Assembly (NCBI GenBank): GCA_001874155.1
Contig: MPDB01000001.1
Span: 558,001-622,000, forward strand
Direction: 5' to 3'
From: Vibrio sp. MedPE-SWchi
GTDB lineage: Bacteria > Pseudomonadota > Gammaproteobacteria > Enterobacterales > Vibrionaceae
Length of the DNA stretch: 64,000 bases
Below are positions 48,441 through 57,893 of the stretch, one piece after another; position 1 is the first letter of the stretch, and the number at the start of each line of letters is the position of its first letter. The position numbers and the translations under genes were made by a program. The notes beneath the pieces are model-generated. The model ran no database searches and was not told where the DNA came from. It saw only the letters and a program-made list of their open reading frames with translations.

Positions 48441-49538
48441 TTACGCAGAATGTTGCTGCTCAAAGTCTTTCATCAACTCGACAAGTGCCTGCACGCCCTC
48501 AATAGGCATGGCATTATAAATTGAAGCTCTCATGCCACCGACCGCTCTATGGCCTTTTAATGCCGCTAAGCCGCGACTCTCTGCCTGCTTTAAGAACTCA
48601 CCGTCTAATTCTGGGTTGCTCAATTGGAACGGAACGTTCATTAATGAACGGTTTTCAGGGTGTACACCGTTGTTATAGAAATCAGATTGATCAATAAAGT
48701 CGTACAGTAATGCTGCTTTTTCTCTGTTCACTTTCTCGATCGCTTTGATGCCACCCTGCGCTTTCAGCCATTTGAACACCTGACCAGATAAGTACCAAGC
48801 GTAAGTAGGCGGCGTGTTATACATCGACTCTTTTTCCGCTAGGACTTTGTAATTAAGTACGCTTGGAACAAGCTTTGACGCAAGATCCAATAAATCTTCA
48901 CGGACGATGACAATACAAATCCCAGCAGGGCCGATGTTTTTTTGCGCACCCGCGTAAATTACGCCGTATTTTGAAACGTCAATTTCTCGCGACAAAATGG
49001 TTGATGACATGTCGGCAACGATAGGAAGCTCCGTGTCTGGCAAGTCGTTAATCTCGATGCCATCGATCGTCTCATTTGGGCAAAAGTGTACAAACGCGGA
49101 CTGTTCATCAATTTCCCACTCTTTTGCTGGCTTGACCGCTGTTTTCCCATCAAGTGTCGTTTTTGCATTAAATACAACCGCTTCACAGTAACGATCGGCT
49201 TCATTAATCGCACTTTCAGCCCAATAACCAGCATCGATGTAAGTCGCCTTGGATTTGTCGCCCATTAAGTTCATCGGAATTGCCGTAAATTGCGCTCTCG
49301 CGCCACCATGACAAAACAGAACTTTGTAATTATCGGGTACACCCAACAAGTCGCGTAAGTCTTGCTCTGCTTCATCAGCCACCTGAATGAACTCTTTACT
49401 GCGATGGCTAATCTCCATGACAGACGTGCCCAAGTTGTTCCAGTTGATAAACTCAGCTTGAGCCACTTCCATGACGGCCTTTGGGAGGCCTGCTGGGCCT
49501 GCACTAAAATTGAATACGTTATCCGACGTGCGCTGCAT
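48441..49538 (-). CDS. serC: Phosphoserine aminotransferase
   Basis: 365 residues. PLP enzyme of serine (and pyridoxine) biosynthesis. The PLP lysine lies in [13 protein letters not shown]-terminal [11 protein letters not shown] and [15 protein letters not shown] near the end are hallmarks of SerC. Start ATG 49538 is preceded by CAAGGAA. Single gene with its own terminator; aroA, which often follows, is absent. Confidence 0.97.
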   Translation of the reverse strand: MQRTSDNVFNFSAGPAGLPKAVMEVAQAEFINWNNLGTSVMEISHRSKEFIQVADEAEQDLRDLLGVPDNYKVLFCHGGARAQFTAIPMNLMGDKSKATYIDAGYWAESAINEADRYCEAVVFNAKTTLDGKTAVKPAKEWEIDEQSAFVHFCPNETIDGIEINDLPDTELPIVADMSSTILSREIDVSKYGVIYAGAQKNIGPAGICIVIVREDLLDLASKLVPSVLNYKVLAEKESMYNTPPTYAWYLSGQVFKWLKAQGGIKAIEKVNREKAALLYDFIDQSDFYNNGVHPENRSLMNVPFQLSNPELDGEFLKQAESRGLAALKGHRAVGGMRASIYNAMPIEGVQALVELMKDFEQQHSA

Positions 49539-49616
49539 GCGTTTCCTTGCTCCTAAATGACTATTTCTAAATCTCTATCGAAATTAATAGCACGTTTTAT
49601 ACTGGATAAAAAGCAA

Positions 49617-49645
49617 CAAAAGAGCTCCTAAGAGCTCTTTTGTTC
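49617..49645 (-). terminator. DUF945 gene terminator
   Basis: AAAAGAGCTC / GAGCTCTTTTGTT hairpin with four-base loop; T-tract on the minus strand follows the gene ending at 49686. Confidence 0.88.
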
Positions 49646-49685
49646 GTATAACGATGATTTCTTACAATTTCACTTCGTCAATAAG

Positions 49686-50951
49686 TTACTGCTGCATCAA
49701 AACCGGCAATAAAAGGGCCATCAAGGGAATTTCCTGACCGCTTTCAAAGACCACATTCGCGTTATTCAATTCAGCCTTAATTTTATAGCCAGTTTCCGTC
49801 TGTTCGATAATCTCCATCACGATGGCTTCATCTATCCCTTGTTTAATAAAAGGAAAGTCAGTCACTAATTGATTCGAGAAATAGGTACTCAACTCACCTT
49901 TTAGCGCTGGTAAGATTTTGCTCGGGTCCTGCGAGATACTATCGGTCCCTTCAGGTACGCTCAGTTTCCACTTTGACTCAAATTCACCTTGTCCTACTTT
50001 CAGAGACATAGAATTCATCGCAAGGTAGAAACCCTTAGAAAATAGAGATTCAACATGGGGAATGGCGGCAGCAATTTCACTTTCTGTCATCATTGGGTTG
50101 CTTTGATACATCGTCATCAAGCTTTCAAACGCTAAGCTATCAATATCTCCCATTGAGAAATCAAGATTAAACGCTTCGATAGCACCATCAGGAGTCAGCA
50201 TCGAGCCCATACTCACTTTGTGATTGCTATTGAGACGCCCCTCTTCATTGTTTAACGAAGAGCTAAACTGATATTGTCCGTTCTCAATTTCAAATGTTGG
50301 CTGCTGATTTGAGAATTCAGCGATGGAGAATCGCTCCATGGCGAGTGATTGATTGCCTAACCAAAATCCTTTCTCTTGCTTGCCCTCACCTTCACCATTG
50401 ATACCAGATAACACCAGTTTCTCACCCGTAGCGAAATCTAACTCTATTGAAGGAATATCAAGTTGATAGGTTAATTGGCCCAGAACCGTCACGCTGCCTT
50501 TTAAGCTAGCAGGAGATACCGAGATTGCCATCTCTTCGCCATTTTGAGTTTGATAGTACCAACTGGCCAAATTCATTGTGAAATCTGTGTTCCCATTTAA
50601 CTGGGTTACGCTATCCACCGTTAATGGAAAATCGAGATCTTCTAATGATGAATGCGCACTCAGACTCAATAGCCCATGGCTAACGGCACTGTTAACGACA
50701 AACTCTGTTGGTAAATCGTCCGCTTCAAACTGAGCAATCAGATCTTGGTCAAGGAGCACGTATCGCGTTTTTACATTCGAACTAAAATAGCCTCGATCAT
50801 AGTCAACAATCTCAGTACTAATAAGCTCGTTGTTTATATGTTCAACACCGTCTGTAATGACATTCTGGCCGATTTGACCGACCGCTAATGGCCAACAAAG
50901 TACCATCAACACAGAGCCGCCAATCGCGCCTATCGTTTTTAGTTGCTTCAT
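49686..50951 (-). CDS. YdgA-type DUF945 exported protein
   Basis: 421 residues from the ATG at 50951 (MKQLKTIGAIGG); an ATG-less extension of 13 codons upstream is unlikely to be used. N-terminal membrane anchor or signal about 5-27 with the rest periplasmic. The pattern of EIVDYDRGYFSSNVKTRYVL early and alternating beta strands throughout fits the DUF945/YdgA family, whose E. coli members are of unclear function in the envelope. Ends in a hydrophobic LMALLLPVLMQ. Divergent from the hybrid kinase gene. Confidence 0.85.
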   Translation of the reverse strand: MKQLKTIGAIGGSVLMVLCWPLAVGQIGQNVITDGVEHINNELISTEIVDYDRGYFSSNVKTRYVLLDQDLIAQFEADDLPTEFVVNSAVSHGLLSLSAHSSLEDLDFPLTVDSVTQLNGNTDFTMNLASWYYQTQNGEEMAISVSPASLKGSVTVLGQLTYQLDIPSIELDFATGEKLVLSGINGEGEGKQEKGFWLGNQSLAMERFSIAEFSNQQPTFEIENGQYQFSSSLNNEEGRLNSNHKVSMGSMLTPDGAIEAFNLDFSMGDIDSLAFESLMTMYQSNPMMTESEIAAAIPHVESLFSKGFYLAMNSMSLKVGQGEFESKWKLSVPEGTDSISQDPSKILPALKGELSTYFSNQLVTDFPFIKQGIDEAIVMEIIEQTETGYKIKAELNNANVVFESGQEIPLMALLLPVLMQQ

Positions 50952-51122
50952 AATGTTTGGTTTTCCACCTGTTATTCGAGCCAAATTCATGGAGAAAAGA
51001 TTGAGTTAAATCAGAGTATTGCTTTTATTTCTAAGAAGAGCAAATTTCTAAAACCTAGCTCTCAAACCCATTCAATTAATATTGTTAGAGTTTTCTTAGA
51101 TCCGTTTGTCTGTGAGAAAGTA

Positions 51123-53054
51123 GTGAACTCATTTTCCTTGTTATATCTCGACAATAACCCAATCAGTGTTGAGCAGTTGCAAGCTGAGCTGAGCCCGTTT
51201 GCCGCGCGATTTGATATCCATGCCGTCGACAGTATTGAAGAGGCGCACTCGACCCTTGAGTTTTGCCAACAGCAAGGCCAGCGTGTTGCTTTAGTCATTG
51301 CGAGCCACCATTCACATTTCAATGGTGCGGAGTTTCTCATCCAATTAGACAAATCCGCCCACACAAAGAGTGCTAGAAAGATACTGCTTAGCAGTGGTCA
51401 AAATATACAAGCGATCTTAGCGGCCGTTAACGAAGGACGCTTAGATCACTGCCTAACCAAACCGCTGCAAGATAAATTAGTCTATAAAACCGTGAAAAAG
51501 GAACTCACAACATTTGTCATCGAGCAAGATACAGAACACCTTCTTTCTTATAGCCTCATATTAGACCACCAACCGCTCCTTAGGGCACATATTGATGCTC
51601 AAATGAAAAGCTATCAGGAAGGGTTCATCTCTGAACATCATCGACTCAGTGATTCAGAGCTGGCTCAACAGGTGATCAATTCTCTTAATCAGTTCTTTGC
51701 TAACGAAGACGAAACCCATGCTTGTCGAACGTATTCTGCCGATCACCTTCTAACCAAAGAAGGTGAAGATAACCAGTTCCTTTGGTTTGTCACTGAAGGA
51801 AAAGTCGCGCTTTATAAAAAAGACGATCTAGGACAGCAGCGTGAGGTGGTCAGGCACGAAAAAGGTAACATTATTGGCGGAATGTCATTTGTTACTGGCG
51901 AACCCTCTTTTTCTACAGCATTAACGCTCACGAAAACTAAAGTGATTAAAATTGACCGAGACATATTCACTAAGGTTATGCACTCTAATACTCAACTTTT
52001 GCCCTTGTTTACGAATTTGCTTCTACGCCATTTCAATCGGCGCTTACAACGCAGCATTAACACTAAGCTACAGCTACAAAAAACGTTGGAGTCATTAGAA
52101 ACGGCCCACCAACAGTTGATTGAACGTGAAAAGATGGCAATGCTTGGCCAGTTGGTTGCTGGCGTTGCACATGAGCTGAATAACCCGATCGCCGCGATTT
52201 TAAGAGGGACGGAAACGCTAACGACTAAATTAGAACAATTGATAGAAATGCAGTCTGACCACTCAACCAATGAACGTGGGACGCAGATTCTAAACCGTGC
52301 ACTGATATCCTCACCTACCTCTACCGCTGAGGAAAGGGAAAGATCAAAACAATTAGAGGGTGACATTAAGCATCGACTGTTAGCGAAGAAACTCGTAAAG
52401 CTCAACCTTGAAAACGACAATGAGTTAAAGACCCTGGCAAAACGTGATAGTGAGAAAGCGCTTAGTTTGGTCAACGATTATGAAGCCTATCACCTGACAG
52501 GCAGCACATTACGCTCTATCAGTGTTTGTGCCCAGCGTATCGCGGATATGGTAAAAAGCTTAAAAGGCTACGCGAGACCAGACGATGAAGTATTCCACTC
52601 AATAAACATACATGAGGGAATTGAAGATACGCTAGTGATCTTTGAAAACAAACTCAAACGGCACACTCTTATCAAAGAGTATGGCGATGTGCCTAATCTA
52701 AAATGCCTCCCAATCGCTCTTCAACAGGTTTGGACAAATATCATCGCAAACGCCATAGACGCCTTCCCAGAACAGGGGCAACTGACGATTCGCACTAGTC
52801 ATACCTCTATTGATGGTGCGAACTGGGTTTGTGTCTCATTTGAAGATAACGGATGCGGTATATCACCCACTCTTCAAGAGCAAATTTTCACCTTAAATTT
52901 TACAACTAAAAAAGAAGGCAACTTTGGTCTAGGCATCGGTCTGTCTGTTTGTCAGCAGATAATCAAACAGCATAGCGGAAAAATTGAGGTTGAATCTCAG
53001 CCAGGAAAGTACACTCACATGAAGGTCTGGCTTCCTCTCCAACCAACTCACTAA
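51123..53054 (+). CDS. Hybrid histidine kinase: pseudo-receiver, cNMP-like domain, kinase
   Basis: 643 residues from GTG 51123, which has GAGAAAG before it and begins the receiver-like fold; the frame is open back to 50943 but overlaps the divergent gene. Residues 1-125 are a receiver-like domain in which the phosphorylation site reads VIASHHS, lacking the Asp. Residues about 200-290 look like a cyclic-nucleotide-binding barrel, but the phosphate-binding Arg is missing (PSFSTALT). HisKA follows with His350 in GVAHELNNPIAAI, a long insert (about 375-450) and an ATPase domain (ANAIDAFPEQG, GNFGLGIGLSVC). No membrane segment, so a cytosolic sensor. The response regulator follows 16 bases later. 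Confidence 0.9.
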   Translation: MNSFSLLYLDNNPISVEQLQAELSPFAARFDIHAVDSIEEAHSTLEFCQQQGQRVALVIASHHSHFNGAEFLIQLDKSAHTKSARKILLSSGQNIQAILAAVNEGRLDHCLTKPLQDKLVYKTVKKELTTFVIEQDTEHLLSYSLILDHQPLLRAHIDAQMKSYQEGFISEHHRLSDSELAQQVINSLNQFFANEDETHACRTYSADHLLTKEGEDNQFLWFVTEGKVALYKKDDLGQQREVVRHEKGNIIGGMSFVTGEPSFSTALTLTKTKVIKIDRDIFTKVMHSNTQLLPLFTNLLLRHFNRRLQRSINTKLQLQKTLESLETAHQQLIEREKMAMLGQLVAGVAHELNNPIAAILRGTETLTTKLEQLIEMQSDHSTNERGTQILNRALISSPTSTAEERERSKQLEGDIKHRLLAKKLVKLNLENDNELKTLAKRDSEKALSLVNDYEAYHLTGSTLRSISVCAQRIADMVKSLKGYARPDDEVFHSINIHEGIEDTLVIFENKLKRHTLIKEYGDVPNLKCLPIALQQVWTNIIANAIDAFPEQGQLTIRTSHTSIDGANWVCVSFEDNGCGISPTLQEQIFTLNFTTKKEGNFGLGIGLSVCQQIIKQHSGKIEVESQPGKYTHMKVWLPLQPTH

Positions 53055-53070
53055 GCGGCAAGGAGTAACC

Positions 53071-53568
53071 ATGAACAAATATATGATCTTATGTGTTGAT
53101 GATGAACGGGACGTACTAGAAAGCGTCTTACAAGATCTAGACTGCTTTGAAGAGCATTTTATTGTAGAAGCGGCTGAATCAGTCGTCGAGGCAAGAAAGG
53201 TCCTGGCTGAGAACAATGATGCTGATATCAAACTCGCACTCATACTCTGCGATCACATTATGCCAGAACAAACGGGCATCAGTTTTCTCATCGAATTGCA
53301 CAAACAGGAAGAAACAAAGAAAAGCCGTAAGCTTCTTCTAACCGGGCAAGCAGGCCTTGATGACACCATAGAGGCGATTAATCATTCTAGCCTAGACTAC
53401 TTTATTGCAAAGCCATGGAGAGGAGAGGAATTACGACAAACGCTCGTGAAGCAGCTCTCTGAATTCATGATAGAAACCGAAACTGATTTAATGCCATGGG
53501 CAGCGATTCTCGATACTGAGTTGATTTTTAATGCGATCGCTAAGAATCGAATCAGCTTTGGAGAGTAA
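53071..53568 (+). CDS. Response regulator partner of the hybrid kinase
   Basis: 165 residues. Receiver 1-120 with D10-D11, phosphorylated Asp61 in LILCDHIMPEQTG, Thr91 and Lys114 in IAKPW. A C-terminal tail of 45 residues (LSEFMIETETDLMPWAAILD) is not a DNA-binding or enzymatic domain and resembles the segment after the pseudo-receiver of the neighbouring kinase. AAGGAG precedes the start. Output is unknown, perhaps protein interaction. Confidence 0.93.
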   Translation: MNKYMILCVDDERDVLESVLQDLDCFEEHFIVEAAESVVEARKVLAENNDADIKLALILCDHIMPEQTGISFLIELHKQEETKKSRKLLLTGQAGLDDTIEAINHSSLDYFIAKPWRGEELRQTLVKQLSEFMIETETDLMPWAAILDTELIFNAIAKNRISFGE

Positions 53569-53582
53569 CCTTCATTGCCATA

Positions 53583-53600
53583 CCCTATTCACAAATAGGG
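53583..53600. repeat. Inverted repeat after the response regulator gene
   Basis: CCCTATT / AATAGGG arms separated by four bases, 14 bases after the stop. No T-tract follows, so it is either a non-canonical terminator or an operator for the outer-membrane protein gene 157 bases on. Confidence 0.45.
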
Positions 53601-53756
53601 ACAAAAAATGTGCACTATTTGCAAATACAACAAAAGAATGACATTTTTTATGGTGTCAACACACACGGATGCATTATCATGTCGTGATAAATCAGAGTCA
53701 TAGCAGTCCCGCTGCTTAGGACAACGGAAATAACTAGGAATAGGTTCATCGTTACT

Positions 53757-54296
53757 ATGCGTAAAACAATCATTGCTACAGCTTTATTGCTCGCGTCTGG
53801 CCAAGCATTTGCTGAGACAGACCCAAATAGCCCATCTGTTATGAGTAACTTCAGTTACGATTATTTTGAAGCACGTATTGGCGCTAGTCCTGTAACCTTT
53901 GGTGGTGCTATCAGTAAAACAATCCACCCTAATGCGCACGCTATCGCTCGTATCGACTCTGAGTTTGAAAGTGATTACGATGCGGCGGCTGGTTTTGGTT
54001 TTCATGCTCCAATGAACAACTGGGCAGATTTTACGGGTGAAATGCTATTTCGCATTCAGGACCAAGGCAGTACTGAGACCGGTATCGAAATTAACTTAGG
54101 TATCCGTCAATGGCTTGGCCCACAATTGGAAGTTGGCGCTAAAGGTGGCTACGTTTCAATTGACAAAAAAGACGACTGGCTTGGTTCAGCGCATATTCGC
54201 TTCCATTCAACAGAGCTTTTCTCTGTAGGTGCGGAATTACGCATTAATGATACATACGGTGAACAGGCGATGATGACGGCGCGATTCAAATTCTAA
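53757..54296 (+). CDS. Outer-membrane beta-barrel protein
   Basis: 179 residues. Signal peptide MRKTIIATALLLASGQAFA, cleavage at about 19. The mature part shows amphipathic strands of 8-10 residues (FEARIGASPVTFGGAIS, AHAIARIDSEF, GEMLFRIQD, GIEINLGIRQWL, LEVGAKGGYVSI, GSAHIRFHS, SVGAELRIND) and ends with F in AMMTARFKF, the typical C-terminal residue for Bam-dependent insertion. Likely an eight-stranded barrel. Function unknown. A terminator follows. Confidence 0.85.
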   Translation: MRKTIIATALLLASGQAFAETDPNSPSVMSNFSYDYFEARIGASPVTFGGAISKTIHPNAHAIARIDSEFESDYDAAAGFGFHAPMNNWADFTGEMLFRIQDQGSTETGIEINLGIRQWLGPQLEVGAKGGYVSIDKKDDWLGSAHIRFHSTELFSVGAELRINDTYGEQAMMTARFKF

Positions 54297-54327
54297 AACG
54301 CCACGAATTTTAAAATGTTCGACACAA

Positions 54328-54357
54328 AAAAACCGCTCCTGATGAGAGCGGTTTTTT
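54328..54357. terminator. Bidirectional terminator between OMP gene and tfoX
   Basis: AACCGCTC / GAGCGGTT stem with seven-base loop, A-run before and T-run after; lies between converging stops at 54296 and 54374. Confidence 0.92.
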
Positions 54358-54373
54358 ATATCTATATATTGAA

Positions 54374-54961
54374 CTAGTGGCAGCTTTCCAATAACTGACG
54401 CTTACGTGGCTCTTGAATCAGCTTCCAGTGGATACCTTCTACAGCACCCGCAAACTTCCATAACAGCTTAACATCAACATCAGTACCATACGCATTGCGT
54501 ACCTTAGAATAAACAGCGGACGCACCTAACTGCATAAAGGTTTCAACATCGTCTATTCCGGCCTTTTTCACCATGCGCTCTAACGTCAATTGCATGTTCG
54601 GCAAATCTCTCAAACGACGGCTAGCAGAAGATTTCTGAAACTGTCGCTGATCAACTGACAACTGAATTGATGATTTCACGATTTCTCGAAGAGCGCTATG
54701 CTGCCCTACAAATATATTAGTGATGTCGTAATAATTTACGGTCGCTGTGGTTTGTTTTTTCACATGACGGTATTTCTCACAACCCAATTCATTAAGCCTT
54801 GAATCTAGCTGTTCACCACCACGAATAAATACTTTGTCACCACTTAGCAATGCAAACATTGCTTCTTTTTTAAATAAGCCAATACCACCAAACATTGAAC
54901 GCTTTTGGAAATCCCCAAAAGCACCGACATACTCCATGAACTGTTGCTCTGTCATATCCAT
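54374..54961 (-). CDS. tfoX: Competence regulator TfoX (Sxy family)
   Basis: 195 residues. N-terminal TfoX_N domain (MDMTEQQFMEYVGAFGDFQK, RSMFGGIGLFK) and C-terminal TfoX_C helical domain (LRDLPNMQLTLERMVKKAGI). It matches V. cholerae TfoX in my memory nearly end to end. Works with CRP to switch on DNA-uptake pilus, competence and type VI secretion genes when chitin is present. AGAAGGATCA is the ribosome site. Translation in V. cholerae is controlled through the 5' untranslated region by the TfoR small RNA, so the long upstream gap is relevant. Confidence 0.95.
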   Translation of the reverse strand: MDMTEQQFMEYVGAFGDFQKRSMFGGIGLFKKEAMFALLSGDKVFIRGGEQLDSRLNELGCEKYRHVKKQTTATVNYYDITNIFVGQHSALREIVKSSIQLSVDQRQFQKSSASRRLRDLPNMQLTLERMVKKAGIDDVETFMQLGASAVYSKVRNAYGTDVDVKLLWKFAGAVEGIHWKLIQEPRKRQLLESCH

Positions 54962-55307
54962 TGATCCTTCTAATCATGTTACCCCGATTATTTGTGATCA
55001 CCAGATAGCAGCTTTTTTAGCGAAAAATTATTAACTCTGAGACTGATATTATTTTTGATATTGAGTTCGTCTCAGTTAGTAAAGAAATGATAGTTAACGA
55101 TGAAAAATAAGTCTGTTCAAATATCACATCAATGAGCATTAAAACTCAAAATTATGGGACCAAAATCACAAACACAAACTATGACTGCTGGCTAAACATC
55201 TAACAAATATATCAATAATGATATACGAACCGTCAAACTATGTAAGTTGTTGCTAATCTAGAGATCTATTAGTTACACTGTATGGAGTATTCCCTTGGTG
55301 ACCTGCT
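54962..55307. other. Long control region between tfoX and the HDOD gene
   Basis: 346 bases, AT-rich, without an open frame of note. Holds the divergent starts and must contain the tfoX leader on the minus strand. Visible: inverted repeat CTGAGAC / GTCTCAG with arms at 55037-55043 and 55069-55075, and GTGATCAC near 54994. I see no clear sigma-70 pair and no full CRP site. Confidence 0.5.
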
Positions 55308-56231
55308 ATGAATCATTTATCTTTCTATTGGCTCCCTGATAATAAAGAGGCGCTCCTCCAAAGTATTGAGAGCGAGTTTTCTGAACTTATTGCTCATTCG
55401 GTAAGTACTGGAAAAATCACACTGCCTCCTATTTCAGAAGTCGTACTGCGCATTCAGAAACTCTGTACACAAGAATGCACAGAAATTATCGACATCGCAG
55501 ACTGCCTTCTCGAAGACCCTGGACTTGCGGCAATTGTTATACGTGTCGCTAACTCTGTTATTTTCAACAGACGTAACATCACTTGCACGGACTTGTTTAC
55601 CGCCGTTTCTCGATTGGGCATCTTGCGCGTTCGAGACATTGTGACCGCTCAAGCTATCGAACAGTTAAAACACACGGTGAGTTTGAGTAAAGAATGTAAC
55701 CGTGTTCTTGTAAAAAGTGCGACAACTTCCCGAGAGTTAGCCGCAACGATGGTTATGGTGGCGAAAGCCTTCAAAGAGGAGCGACCAAAAACTTACCGCT
55801 ATCTAGAAGTAGAAAAAGCACTCCTATCCGGACTTATTGCTGATATTGGTCTTTTCTGTATGGTGAATGAATATCACCAGTACTTGGAAAACGGTAACTA
55901 TCTCGACTTACAAATTGCGCTGCAAATCTTTGATTCCCAATGTTCAGATTCCAGCAAGCTTGTTCTCACTAGTTGGGGATTTGATCAAGATTTCATTAGT
56001 GTCGCCACAAACCAAAACCACGACCCGAAGAGCGACGTTCCACTCAGCTATCTAGAGCTGGCGAGAATCGCAAATCATATCTTATTGTTCCGACGTAAGG
56101 ATGAGGATATTGACGACCACTTCGTAGAGTTCGATACTACTGGCGCCGACGTGTTGTACAAACTAACTAATCTCAGTGAGTTGGACTTCAACACTCAAAT
56201 TAGCGAAGTTATTAACTCAAGTGGTTTGTAA
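55308..56231 (+). CDS. HDOD-domain signalling protein
   Basis: 307 residues. The HDOD domain spans about 28-230 (LPPISEVVLRIQKL, DIADCLLEDPGLAAIVIRVA NS split by the linker, LFTAVSRLGILRVRDIV). HDOD proteins are HD-fold relatives without hydrolase motifs that act in signalling in Vibrio and Pseudomonas. No receiver or output domain attached. Divergent from tfoX; the 61-base gap to lysO could allow cotranscription. Partner unknown. Confidence 0.88.
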   Translation: MNHLSFYWLPDNKEALLQSIESEFSELIAHSVSTGKITLPPISEVVLRIQKLCTQECTEIIDIADCLLEDPGLAAIVIRVANSVIFNRRNITCTDLFTAVSRLGILRVRDIVTAQAIEQLKHTVSLSKECNRVLVKSATTSRELAATMVMVAKAFKEERPKTYRYLEVEKALLSGLIADIGLFCMVNEYHQYLENGNYLDLQIALQIFDSQCSDSSKLVLTSWGFDQDFISVATNQNHDPKSDVPLSYLELARIANHILLFRRKDEDIDDHFVEFDTTGADVLYKLTNLSELDFNTQISEVINSSGL

Positions 56232-56292
56232 GTTCAGATAAACGAATAAAGGTTGTACCTCTTAGTGTAAGAATTACAGCGTAGGAATCTAA

Positions 56293-57198
56293 ATGTTCTC
56301 AGGGATGATTTTCATTTTTGCCCCACTTGTCGTGGGGTATTTTATTGCCATTTCTAAACCCAGTACCCTCAACTACATTAACAAAATGACGTCTTACCTC
56401 ATCTATGTCATTTTGTTTTTAATGGGGTTGAGCTTTGCGGCGCTTGACAATCTTGGTCAAAATTTACAACTGATCATTAAGTTCACGGCTACTTTCTTTG
56501 TTGTCATTAGTGCCTGCAATTTAGCGGTGCTGCCCTTGATCGACAAGTTCTATCCCATCCATACGGATACCACCCATTCTAAGTTGCCTTTAACGGCAAT
56601 GGCACTCGAATCCGCCAAGCTTATTTTGGTTGTCGGCGGCGGCTTAATTATTGGCCTCATTAGTAGAATGAACCTGAGCTGGGTGGATACGGCGAGCGAA
56701 TGGATATTGTTTCTTTTGTTGTTCTTTATTGGCATCCAGCTTAGAAACAGCGGGCTGACTCTGAAACAAATCTTAATTAATAAGCATGGCATGATGATCG
56801 CTTTGATTATCGTCTTCAGCTCACTACTCGGTGGAGTACTTTCCGCACTGGTGCTTGATATCAGCCTCTATAAAGGCTTGGCTATGGCATCTGGCTTTGG
56901 TTGGTACTCTCTGGCGGGTATTTTAATGGGTGATGCATTTGGCCCTGTCTATGGGGGTGCTTCTTTCATGCTAGAGCTACTAAGAGAGTTAGTCGCGCTT
57001 ATTATGATCCCTATGCTAATAAGACTAAAACCGTGTACGTCTATTGGGTATGCTGGCGCCACGGCAATGGATTTTACCCTACCTGTTATTCAGTCTACAG
57101 GTGGTGTAAGGTGTGTGCCTATTGCCATAGTTAGTGGCTTTATACTCAGCCTATTAGTTCCAATACTCATGCTGTTCTTTATTTCATTAGCGAGTTAA
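56293..57198 (+). CDS. lysO: Lysine exporter LysO
   Basis: 301 residues, about eight membrane segments. LysO (YbjE, DUF340) exports L-lysine. Family features: FIFAPLVVGYFIA at the start, VILFLMGLSFAALDNLG, and the C-terminal half GFGWYSLAGILMGDAFGPVYG, then AGATAMDFTLPVIQSTGG with the membrane Asp. Length and order match E. coli YbjE. No lysine riboswitch-like structure is evident in the 61-base leader. Confidence 0.92.
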   Translation: MFSGMIFIFAPLVVGYFIAISKPSTLNYINKMTSYLIYVILFLMGLSFAALDNLGQNLQLIIKFTATFFVVISACNLAVLPLIDKFYPIHTDTTHSKLPLTAMALESAKLILVVGGGLIIGLISRMNLSWVDTASEWILFLLLFFIGIQLRNSGLTLKQILINKHGMMIALIIVFSSLLGGVLSALVLDISLYKGLAMASGFGWYSLAGILMGDAFGPVYGGASFMLELLRELVALIMIPMLIRLKPCTSIGYAGATAMDFTLPVIQSTGGVRCVPIAIVSGFILSLLVPILMLFFISLAS

Positions 57199-57268
57199 AA
57201 TCTCCCCGTGAAACAACAATAAGAACAACCAAAAATAAAAGCACTTAAGTGCTATCAAAGGATTTGCC

Positions 57269-57781
57269 ATGAAACGCATCGTGATTGCTGCACTACTCAC
57301 ATTATCTTCAAGCTCCGCTTTTTCTGCTGACGCTCAATGCCTTAACAAAAAGTATGACGCTTACATTGACGCTTCTCTAACCTGGTACCAAGATTTGGCC
57401 TCGCTTACTTCAGAACGTTACCCAAACCTGTCAGAAGTCAGTGAGTGGTTTTTAGAAGGTCGTAAAAACCATTTTGAACTCAACCGAGCAGCGGTTCATT
57501 ACTACCTTGAAAATGATCCATCTAAACTCGCAACTGAGCAATCGGTAGAAGCTTGGTTACAGCTTGAGCAACTGGATGTCAAAGCACTTGCTGAGCGTGA
57601 TGATGAATTGGGCCAAGCAGCGAAGCTGACGTTTAGCGACCGCCAAAGTACCCCGCATGAAAAGAACTATGAACTTCGCTCTGCGTTTGCTGATCTCCTT
57701 AGCCACCCGAAACAAATCGACAGTGTTTTACAGAAATACAACCAGTCAATTCTCGCTCTCGAAGAGATGAATTGTAAGTAG
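57269..57781 (+). CDS. Exported protein, unknown
   Basis: 170 residues. Signal peptide MKRIVIAALLTLSSSSAFSA, cleavage near residue 20. Mature domain mostly helical with two Cys (AQCLNKKYDAY and EEMNCK at the end) that could form a disulfide joining the ends. AAAGGATTTGCC precedes the ATG. It lies 70 bases after lysO. No family recognised. Confidence 0.8.
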   Translation: MKRIVIAALLTLSSSSAFSADAQCLNKKYDAYIDASLTWYQDLASLTSERYPNLSEVSEWFLEGRKNHFELNRAAVHYYLENDPSKLATEQSVEAWLQLEQLDVKALAERDDELGQAAKLTFSDRQSTPHEKNYELRSAFADLLSHPKQIDSVLQKYNQSILALEEMNCK

Positions 57782-57893
57782 GTTTATTGATAAAGATTAA
57801 GAAGTAGATACGCCAAATTAAGACGGGACATTAGTTCCGTTTTCGTTTAGATTGTTCCGTCGCATTGGAAGATAGATAATAAAACGTAGCTGT

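Noticed and set aside
51992..52474. 160-codon open frame antisense to the hybrid kinase
   Set aside because: Ser/Cys-rich mirror translation of the coding strand; no independent support.
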